Part shown: in pieces, positions 1-4,970 of the stretch | Layout: every line of letters starts with the position of its first letter | Position numbering within the stretch: the first letter of the stretch is position 1 | Notes under the pieces: model-generated | Databases searched by the model: none | What the model saw: only the letters and a program-made list of their open reading frames with translations | What the model was told of the DNA's origin: nothing | Position numbers and translations under genes: made by a program | DNA from: an uncultured Clostridia bacterium | GTDB taxonomy: Bacteria > Bacillota > Clostridia > Christensenellales > CAG-314 | DNA: 5,822 nucleotides | Direction of reading: 5' to 3' | NCBI GenBank assembly: GCA_934177025.1 | Contig: CAKPPA010000071.1 | Location: 1-5,822 of the forward strand

Positions 1-17
1 GTGAAAAAGGAAAAGGA

Positions 18-48
18 AAACAGACGGAGTTTCGCCGTTTGTTTTTTT
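18..48 (+). terminator. Rho-independent terminator of a gene left of the window
   Basis: The arms AAACAGACGG (18-27) and CCGTTTGTTT (35-44) pair over 10 bases with one G-U pair, around a 7-base loop, and run into seven T residues (42-48). It is read on the + strand, so it should end a transcript entering from the left. No coding sequence belonging to that gene could be recognised in the first 17 bases. Confidence 0.75.
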
Positions 49-140
49 ACGGAAGTAGGGGAATCGTCGGGAGTAGCGTCCGTTCGCGCGAAAAAAGTTA
101 CGGGTTACGGCACAACCTCAGTATTTCCCTAAAAGAATAC

Positions 141-169
141 TTGCAAGGAAAGCGAAATTAGTTTATAAT
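141..169 (+). promoter_or_regulatory. Sigma-A type promoter for the Dabb-lipoprotein unit
   Basis: A -35 box TTGCAA (141-146, four of six consensus bases) and a perfect -10 box TATAAT (164-169) are separated by the ideal 17 bases. Transcription should begin near 175-177, leaving a short leader of about 20 bases that holds the ribosome binding site. It lies between the terminator at 18-48 and the first gene, as expected for a new transcription unit. The stretch 49-140 shows only a perfect tandem heptamer GTTACGG (97-103 and 104-110), with no recognisable operator. Confidence 0.8.
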
Positions 170-179
170 AAGTCCGTCT

Positions 180-186
180 AAGGAGG
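180..186 (+). promoter_or_regulatory. Strong ribosome binding site selecting a GTG start
   Basis: AAGGAGG is a near-perfect Shine-Dalgarno sequence, ending 10 bases before the GTG at 197. That is a slightly long but workable distance. The next in-frame ATG at 215 would be 28 bases away and would remove the conserved first strand of the protein, so GTG at 197 is the better start. Confidence 0.8.
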
Positions 187-196
187 AAACGCCAAA

Positions 197-484
197 GTGG
201 TAAAACATATCGTAATGTGGTGGCTGAAGGACGATTCTCCCGCTTTAAAGGAGCAAGCAAAACAAAAGTTGCTTTCCATGAAGGGCAAAGCGGAAATTTT
301 AAAGGACGTGGAAGTCGGAATCGATCAAATGCACAGTGCACGCAGTTGCGATTTGTGTTTGGTATGCACGTTCGATTCGTTTCAGGATCTTGCGGAGTAC
401 GCCAATCATCCGGTGCACGTTCCCGTCAAGGAATTTATGCACAGCATTATGGTAAAATCGGTTTCCTGTGATTACGAACTTTAA
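197..484 (+). CDS. Dabb family (stress-responsive alpha/beta barrel) protein
   Basis: This is a 95-residue protein of the Dabb family, small ferredoxin-like folds that dimerise into a barrel. Members range from plant stress proteins to polyketide cyclases, and most bacterial ones have no known reaction. The family pattern is clear. It opens with MVKHIVMWWLK, where a basic residue and His4 lead into the first strand. A helix follows at about 17-30. The second half has the strand around C51-D60, then FDSFQDLAEY, then the hallmark HPVH at 71-74. Translation starts at GTG because this gives the standard N-terminus and fits the AAGGAGG site. The protein has no signal peptide and should be cytoplasmic. 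It is the first gene after a strong promoter, and a lipoprotein gene follows 13 bases later, so the two are probably co-transcribed. Four cysteines (51, 54, 57, 91) in so short a protein are unusual. The family is secure; the function is unknown. Confidence 0.85.
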   Translation: MVKHIVMWWLKDDSPALKEQAKQKLLSMKGKAEILKDVEVGIDQMHSARSCDLCLVCTFDSFQDLAEYANHPVHVPVKEFMHSIMVKSVSCDYEL

Positions 485-497
485 TTAGAGGTGTGGA

Positions 498-1298
498 ATG
501 AAAAAAGTCTTGCTATGCTGCGTTTCGCTGGTTTTGTTGTTTGCATTGGTCGGTTGTCAGGCGGGGTTCCTTCGTCCGGACGCATCGATTCCAAATCCGA
601 CGGCAGCGATTCAATTGGACTATACGGATGACAACGGCGTGCAAAAACAAGTCACGTTGAATTTCGAATTATTTTACGACAAAGCGCCGATTTCGGTTTT
701 GAATTTTGTCAAACTCGCAAACGACAAATTTTACGACGGTTTGATTTTGGATTCTTCTTCGGGCTTGGGCAACGGCTACACGACGGCAATGCAGTACATC
801 GGTGGCGGCAAGTATCGTCAAAGCGAAGCGAATTCGTCGCAATTCGTCAACGTGCAGGAAGAAAAGAAAATTAATTACACAATTAAAGGGGAATTCGAGG
901 CAAACGGCTGGACGGGCGCAAAGGATCTGGTCAATCAAGTCGGATCTCTGTGTATGAATCGGAATGCGGGTACAGGTCAATTCGATTCCGCTTCGACGGA
1001 ATTTTACGTTTCGCTCAACGGCGCAACTTCCCGCAACGGCAACTATGCGATTTTCGGCTTGTTAAAAAGTTCTTCCGCAAAAAGTCGCTTGCCGGAGCAA
1101 AGCGATTGGACGGAATTCGAGTCCGTTAACGGTTTTTACGATTGGTTCCTAAGCGACGTGTTGGCGTTGACTTCGGTAAGTCGCAAAACGGAGGACAACA
1201 AGTCCATCAGTATCCCGTCTGTTGTGATGAAAATAATCAGCGTCACGGTCGATACGAACGGAAAAACGCTTCCGAATCCGCCGACGATTTCGAAATAA
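498..1298 (+). CDS. Cyclophilin-fold lipoprotein, probably catalytically inactive
   Basis: This is a 266-residue exported lipoprotein. Residues 1-20 form a lipoprotein signal: two lysines, a hydrophobic core, and the lipobox L17-V18-G19-C20, so the mature protein should be anchored at C20 outside the membrane. Residues of about 37-190 match the cyclophilin peptidyl-prolyl isomerase fold: FELFYDKAPISVLNFVKLAN (57-76), FYDGL (78-82), YTIKGEF (127-133), a GSLCMNR segment (149-155), DSASTEFYV (163-171) and NYAIFGLL (182-189). The active site looks lost. The usual FHR after FYDG is replaced by L84-D85-S86, removing the catalytic arginine. The FMIQGGD stretch reads MQYIGGG (98-104), and the SQFF segment is TEFY. 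Residues 190-266 extend beyond the core. The start has an AGAGG site (487-491) six bases upstream. A terminator follows directly. It may act as an extracytoplasmic chaperone or binding protein; an altered but active isomerase is not excluded. Confidence 0.8.
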   Translation: MKKVLLCCVSLVLLFALVGCQAGFLRPDASIPNPTAAIQLDYTDDNGVQKQVTLNFELFYDKAPISVLNFVKLANDKFYDGLILDSSSGLGNGYTTAMQYIGGGKYRQSEANSSQFVNVQEEKKINYTIKGEFEANGWTGAKDLVNQVGSLCMNRNAGTGQFDSASTEFYVSLNGATSRNGNYAIFGLLKSSSAKSRLPEQSDWTEFESVNGFYDWFLSDVLALTSVSRKTEDNKSISIPSVVMKIISVTVDTNGKTLPNPPTISK

Positions 1299-1309
1299 AT
1301 CAAGCGATT

Positions 1310-1336
1310 GCCCGAGTTTGATCTCGGGCTTTTTTT
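1310..1336 (+). terminator. Rho-independent terminator after the cyclophilin lipoprotein
   Basis: GCCCGAG (1310-1316) pairs perfectly with CTCGGGC (1323-1329) around a 6-base loop and is followed by seven T residues (1330-1336). It starts 11 bases after the stop codon. The next start codon is only 12 bases past the T-run, so this hairpin both ends the first unit and sits against the ribosome binding site of the next one (GGAG, 1341-1344). Confidence 0.85.
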
Positions 1337-1348
1337 AAACGGAGTAAC

Positions 1349-2644
1349 ATGAAACTGAAAGTAACGAGGATTGATGAGGATTCGCCTTTTCAAGGCAAAA
1401 TTTCGGAAGGGGACGTCATCCTTGCCATCAACGGCAAGGAAATGGCGGACGTTCTGGACGTTACCTACGAGGAGGCTTTTTCAAAAATCCGTTTAACGTT
1501 GGACAAAAATCCCCCCGTCACCGTCACGGTGCACAAAGGGGATCGCCCGTTCGGGTTGGAATTTGCGGAGGAATGCTATTTAACGCCGCGCTGGTGTCGA
1601 AACAACTGCGTGTTTTGTTTTGTGCATCAGTTGCCGAAAGGCATGCGCAAATCCCTTTACGTCCGCGACGACGATTGGCGTTTATCCTTCGTTTCGGGCA
1701 ATTACGTCACGTTAACCAATCTTTCGGAAAAGGATTTTACAAGGATTATCGAAAAAAAGTTTTCGCCGCTTTACCTTTCCGTTCACGCAACGGACGACGC
1801 AGTGCGGCGCAAAATGCTCGGCTACAATTACCCGAACCCGTTTTTAGCGGACGTCAAACGCCTTGCGGATGCCGGCATTCGGATGCACACGCAAATCGTA
1901 CTATGCCCTGGGTGGAACGACGGCGAAGTTTTGGAGCAAACGCTAAAGGACTTGTATGCGTTTTATCCGTCGGTGTTGTCCGTAGCGGTGGTGCCCGTGG
2001 GGTTAACGGGGCATCGCCAATCGCTTACGCCGCTACAACCCGTGCAAAAGGCGGACGCGCGCGACGTCATTCGTCGGGTGGATGCCTTTGCAAAACAGGC
2101 ATTCGAGCAATGCGGCGATTGTTTTGTTTCCTGTAGCGACGAGTTTTATATCAAAGCCGAACTACCTTTTCCGGAGGCGGAGCGGTACGGCGATTTTTCG
2201 CAGTTGGAAAACGGCGTCGGCATGGCAGCAAAGTTTTCCGAGGAGTTTACCGAAGCGTTGACGGACGCATTGCAACCGAAAAAGGATAGTTTCACGTTGA
2301 TTACCGGTACTTCCGCCGCACAATTTTTAAACGAGCGGATTCGGCAAGCCAAGGAGCGTTTTCCGGCGTTGGATGCGGAAGTCGTAGCGGTGGAAAACGA
2401 ATTTTTCGGCAAAAGCATTACCGTAGCAGGCTTACTGACGGGTAAGGACATCGTCAAACAATGTTCGAATTTGGCTTTAAAACAAACCGTGCTGCTTCCG
2501 AAATGTATGTTGCGGGAATTTGACGACGTTTTGTTGGACAACATGTCCGTGGCAGAACTGTCGCAAAAACTGAATCGAAAAATCGTTGTAACGGAAACGG
2601 ACGGTTTTGATTTGGCGGAAAAGTTATTTGAGGTGAGAAAATGA
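1349..2644 (+). CDS. DUF512 radical SAM protein with N-terminal PDZ-like domain
   Basis: This is a 431-residue protein of the DUF512 radical SAM family, common in Clostridia and cyanobacteria and without an established reaction. The N-terminus (about 1-65) is PDZ-like, with ISEGDVILAINGKEM (18-32). The iron-sulfur motif C83-x3-C87-x2-C90 should hold the 4Fe-4S cluster that cleaves S-adenosylmethionine. The family signatures follow: VHQLPKGMRKSLYVRDDDWR (92-111) and SGNYVTLTNL (116-125). Next come SVHATD (144-149), a strand with QIVLCPGWND (182-191), and SDEFYIKAELPFP (263-275) with LENGVGM (286-292). The C-terminal part (about 315-425) carries TGTSAAQFL and is the DUF512 domain. An extra cysteine group C255-x2-C258-x3-C262 lies just before SDEFY. 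Length is normal. GGAG at 1341-1344 serves the ATG four bases on. The gene overlaps der by four bases (ATGA), which suggests coupled translation. Family assignment is firm; substrate unknown. Confidence 0.92.
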   Translation: MKLKVTRIDEDSPFQGKISEGDVILAINGKEMADVLDVTYEEAFSKIRLTLDKNPPVTVTVHKGDRPFGLEFAEECYLTPRWCRNNCVFCFVHQLPKGMRKSLYVRDDDWRLSFVSGNYVTLTNLSEKDFTRIIEKKFSPLYLSVHATDDAVRRKMLGYNYPNPFLADVKRLADAGIRMHTQIVLCPGWNDGEVLEQTLKDLYAFYPSVLSVAVVPVGLTGHRQSLTPLQPVQKADARDVIRRVDAFAKQAFEQCGDCFVSCSDEFYIKAELPFPEAERYGDFSQLENGVGMAAKFSEEFTEALTDALQPKKDSFTLITGTSAAQFLNERIRQAKERFPALDAEVVAVENEFFGKSITVAGLLTGKDIVKQCSNLALKQTVLLPKCMLREFDDVLLDNMSVAELSQKLNRKIVVTETDGFDLAEKLFEVRK

Positions 2645-3966
2645 ATGTAAAACCGTTGGTCGCATTGGTCGGAAAACCAAATGTCGGCAAATCGACGTTT
2701 TTCAATAAAGTAAGCGGACAAAGGATCTCCATCGTTTCGGATCTTCCCGGGGTAACAAGGGATCGCATTTATGCCGATGCGGAATGGTTGGATCGCAAAT
2801 TCACCATGGTGGACACCGGCGGCATGCAATGGAAATCGGACGACGTTTTGATGGAGCACATTCGCTTGCAGGCGGAAATCGCCGTGGATTTAGCGGACGT
2901 CATTTTGTTTTTTGTGGACGGCAAGGAAGGCCTCACGTCGGAGGATTACGACGTTCTGTCCTTTTTGCGTAAATCCAAAAAACCGACGCTTCTCGTCGTA
3001 AACAAAATCGACAATTTCCTTTCTATGGATATTTCGGAGTTTTACGCCTTGGGTATGGGGGAACCGTACCCGATTTCGGCGGAGCATATGCAAGGCATCG
3101 GCGACCTTTTGGATGAAGTCATTCGCTATTTTCCAAAGGAAACGGCGGAAGAATCCGAAAGTGAAAAACCGATTCGCATTGCGGTGGTAGGCAAACCGAA
3201 CGCAGGCAAATCCTCGCTCGTCAACTGCATTTTAGGGTACGACCGCAGTATCGTCAGCGATATTGCCGGCACCACGCGGGATGCCGTCGACACAGCGTTC
3301 GAGTGGAACGGCAAAAAGTACGTGCTGGTGGATACCGCCGGCATGCGGCGCAAGCGCAGTATCGATGGCGACACCGTCGAGGCGTACAGCGTCATTCGCA
3401 GCCTAAACGCCATTCGCACGGCGGACGTCTGCATCGTGGTGTTCGATGCCTCGGAGGAACTTTCCGAGCAGGACGTAAAAATTGCGGGCTTCGTGCACGA
3501 ACAAGGCAAGCCTTCCGTCATTGCGTTAAACAAGTGGGACGTCATCGAAAAGGACACGTTTACGATCGAGCGGTTTCGCAAAGTGCTGAAAACGGACTTG
3601 GCGTTTATGGACTATTACAAATCGCTTACCGTTTCGGCAAAAACGAAACTTCGCGTCAACAAACTGATGGAATATGTCGATTACGTTTACGAAAAAAGCA
3701 ACGTTCGCATTACGACGGGTGTGTTAAACGACGTCATTTTCGATGCCGTAGCAACGGTGGAGCCGCCGTCCAAAAACGGAAAAAGGCTAAAAATCAAGTA
3801 CTGCACGCAACCGCACACTTGTCCGCCGACGTTCGTCGTGTTTGTCAACGATGAAAATTTAATGCACTTTTCCTATCGGCGGTATTTGGAAAACAGCATT
3901 CGCAAAGCGTTTTCGCTGGACGGAACGCCGATTAAAGTGTTGGTGCGCACAAAAAACGATAATTAA
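2641..3966 (+). CDS. der: Ribosome biogenesis GTPase Der (EngA)
   Basis: Der is an essential GTPase with two GTP-binding domains in tandem that helps mature the 50S ribosomal subunit. At 441 residues it has the usual length, and every motif is intact. Domain 1 has G1 GKPNVGKS (11-18), G2 GVTRD (37-41), G3 DTGG (58-61), G4 NKID (121-124) and G5 SAE (146-148). An acidic linker (about 168-176) leads to domain 2: G1 GKPNAGKS (184-191), G2 GTTRD (210-214), G3 DTAG (231-234), G4 NKWD (297-300) and G5 SAK (332-334). The C-terminal KH-like domain (about 352-437) includes PPTFVVFVN (395-403). The protein is cytoplasmic and binds the ribosome. Its ATG overlaps the radical SAM stop codon, and its Shine-Dalgarno GAGGTG (2630-2635) lies inside that gene. 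plsY follows 9 bases after the stop. The identification is secure. Confidence 0.98.
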   Translation: MNVKPLVALVGKPNVGKSTFFNKVSGQRISIVSDLPGVTRDRIYADAEWLDRKFTMVDTGGMQWKSDDVLMEHIRLQAEIAVDLADVILFFVDGKEGLTSEDYDVLSFLRKSKKPTLLVVNKIDNFLSMDISEFYALGMGEPYPISAEHMQGIGDLLDEVIRYFPKETAEESESEKPIRIAVVGKPNAGKSSLVNCILGYDRSIVSDIAGTTRDAVDTAFEWNGKKYVLVDTAGMRRKRSIDGDTVEAYSVIRSLNAIRTADVCIVVFDASEELSEQDVKIAGFVHEQGKPSVIALNKWDVIEKDTFTIERFRKVLKTDLAFMDYYKSLTVSAKTKLRVNKLMEYVDYVYEKSNVRITTGVLNDVIFDAVATVEPPSKNGKRLKIKYCTQPHTCPPTFVVFVNDENLMHFSYRRYLENSIRKAFSLDGTPIKVLVRTKNDN

Positions 3967-3975
3967 GGAGGGCCT

Positions 3976-4626
3976 ATGACGGATTTTTGGTGGCAGGCGG
4001 CCCTGTTCGGCTTACTGTGTTATTTTTTGGCAAATATCAATTTTGCAGTCATTATTTCTAAGCGTATCAAACATCGGGACATCCGCAAGGAAGGCAGCGG
4101 CAACCCCGGCACAACCAACATGCTTCGCACGTTTGGTTTAAAAACGGGTGTCGCCACCCTGTGTTTGGACATGATGAAGGGCATCGTGGCAACGGTAAGC
4201 GGATTACTTTTGTTTACGGCGTTGTATGGGGAGCAAGTCGGCATTTTTGCGGGCTATCTCGGTGCGGCATGTTGTGTCGTGGGACACGTTTTTCCCGTTC
4301 TCTTAAAATTTAAGGGCGGCAAAGGCGTTGCTTGCACGCTGTCCTCCATGCTGATTCTTAACCCGTGGTACACGCTTGCCGTGTTGGGCATCGGAATTTG
4401 CATTTTACTCATCACGGACAAAATGTCCTTGCTGGCATTGTGTTTGTTTACGTCGGAATTGGTGTACTACGTCGTGTACTGCTGCCTTACCGCGCAATGG
4501 GGCATTTTGGCATGCGTATGCGTCATTTGCCTGTTGGGAATTTTTGCGCATCGGCAAAACATCAAGCGACTAGTGCAAGGAAAGGAAAACCCGACGGGTA
4601 TCGTAAAGTATTTTCACAAAAAGTAA
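3976..4626 (+). CDS. plsY: Acyl-phosphate:glycerol-3-phosphate acyltransferase PlsY
   Basis: PlsY is an integral membrane enzyme that moves an acyl group from acyl-phosphate (made by PlsX) onto position 1 of glycerol-3-phosphate. This makes lysophosphatidic acid, the first committed step of phospholipid synthesis in most Gram-positive bacteria. The 216 residues hold several hydrophobic membrane segments (about 7-27, 55-80, 88-110, 121-146, 150-190) and all three conserved loops: GSGNPGTTNMLRTFG (40-54), GHVFPVLLKFKGGKGVAC (103-120, the glycine-rich phosphate-binding loop), and HRQNIKRLVQGKEN (192-205). The family often has GSIP near residue 20, where this protein reads ANIN, a minor variation. 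AAGGAGG (3965-3971) overlaps the der stop codon and gives a spacing of four bases to the ATG. It is the last gene of the radical SAM-der-plsY unit. gpsA, which supplies its substrate and is often the next gene, is not in the following spacer. Confidence 0.97.
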   Translation: MTDFWWQAALFGLLCYFLANINFAVIISKRIKHRDIRKEGSGNPGTTNMLRTFGLKTGVATLCLDMMKGIVATVSGLLLFTALYGEQVGIFAGYLGAACCVVGHVFPVLLKFKGGKGVACTLSSMLILNPWYTLAVLGIGICILLITDKMSLLALCLFTSELVYYVVYCCLTAQWGILACVCVICLLGIFAHRQNIKRLVQGKENPTGIVKYFHKK

Positions 4627-4640
4627 ATGTTTTTCCGTAA

Positions 4641-4699
4641 GGGAACAAAAGTCAATAAAAGGTGACAAAGGGAACAAAAGGCAATAAAAGGCAATGAAA
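4641..4699 (+). repeat. Six tandem copies of an A-rich unit of about 10 bases
   Basis: The 59 bases read as six successive units: GGGAACAAAA, GTCAATAAAA, GGTGACAAA, GGGAACAAAA, GGCAATAAAA, GGCAATGAAA, with consensus GGNAAYAAAA. At a larger scale the same array is a direct repeat: 4639-4662 and 4668-4691 match at 23 of 24 positions. The array lies between the plsY stop and the terminator, and its last bases run into the terminator stem. Stop codons in the frame continuing from plsY argue against a coding role. The A-runs recur about once per helical turn, so bent DNA is possible. Confidence 0.8.
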
Positions 4700-4731
4700 G
4701 CGGCGTTTCAAATCGAAACGCCGCTTTTTTT
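4697..4731 (+). terminator. Strong Rho-independent terminator of the radical SAM-der-plsY unit
   Basis: AAAGCGGCGTTTC (4697-4709) and GAAACGCCGCTTT (4715-4727) pair perfectly over 13 bases around the loop AAATC. The 3' arm runs into seven T residues (4725-4731). This is the most stable hairpin seen in the window. It separates plsY from spoIVA, so spoIVA must have its own promoter. Confidence 0.93.
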
Positions 4732-4939
4732 ACGCCGGCCTTTTCCTATTCGTTGTGTTTTAATCTCGTCGGGTTCTTTCTGTTTTAAAAACTATCCCTC
4801 TTTTTATTTTCGTCTTTCTTCTTGCGCCGTCGGTTGACTTGCCGCACGTTGGTATGTTTGGGTGGTTTTTCTTTTGAAATAAAAATCTCGATTTTTTCAG
4901 CAAACGCAAAAGGCGGAGTTCTAACCGATTTTGGCTATT

Positions 4940-4947
4940 CATATATT
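4940..4947 (+). promoter_or_regulatory. Possible sigma-E -10 element for spoIVA
   Basis: CATATATT matches seven of eight positions of the sigma-E -10 consensus (CATACAnT, from Bacillus subtilis). It would start a transcript near 4954, just ahead of the ribosome binding site at 4960-4965. In B. subtilis spoIVA is transcribed by sigma-E in the mother cell, so such a site is expected here. The -35 region at the right distance (about 4918-4925, GTTCTAAC) matches poorly, so the call rests on the -10 match and position. Confidence 0.35.
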
Positions 4948-4970
4948 GAAGTAGTCAATAGGAGGGCAAA

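Larger units (their letters stand above)
4627..4970. other. 344-base spacer between plsY and spoIVA without a gene
   Basis: The left part holds the tandem A-rich repeat and the terminator. From 4732 to about 4900 the + strand is rich in T and C, with no reading frame that looks coding, no ribosome binding site and no RNA gene I can recognise. The last 35 bases hold a possible sporulation promoter and the spoIVA ribosome binding site. A short basic frame on the - strand (4760-4942) has no Shine-Dalgarno sequence and no family resemblance. No remnant of gpsA is visible. Confidence 0.6.

Noticed and set aside
1167..1172. TTGACT as a -35 box inside the lipoprotein gene
   Set aside because: No -10-like hexamer follows at 16-18 bases.
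1228..1237. AATAAT (1232-1237) with an upstream TG as a possible promoter for the radical SAM unit
   Set aside because: The -10 match is fair, but no -35 box lies at 16-18 bases and the TG is one base out of place for an extended -10. Too weak to list as a feature.
2146..2859. Long - strand frame opposite the radical SAM and der genes (237 codons)
   Set aside because: It is antisense to two strongly supported genes, crosses their junction and shows no family features. It is a shadow of the coding strand.
1412..3735. Seven copies of the palindrome GACGTC, more than chance would suggest
   Set aside because: All fall in the radical SAM and der genes, all seven are in frame as Asp-Val (GAC GTC), and several continue as Asp-Val-Ile. 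Codon preference explains them without a binding or restriction site role.
4834..4858. TTGACT and TATGTT in the spacer as a housekeeping promoter for spoIVA
   Set aside because: The two boxes are only 13 bases apart, too close for sigma-A recognition.
4760..4942. A 60-codon basic reading frame on the - strand in the plsY-spoIVA spacer
   Set aside because: There is no Shine-Dalgarno sequence before its ATG, no family resemblance, and its composition follows the T/C-rich + strand. It is probably noise.
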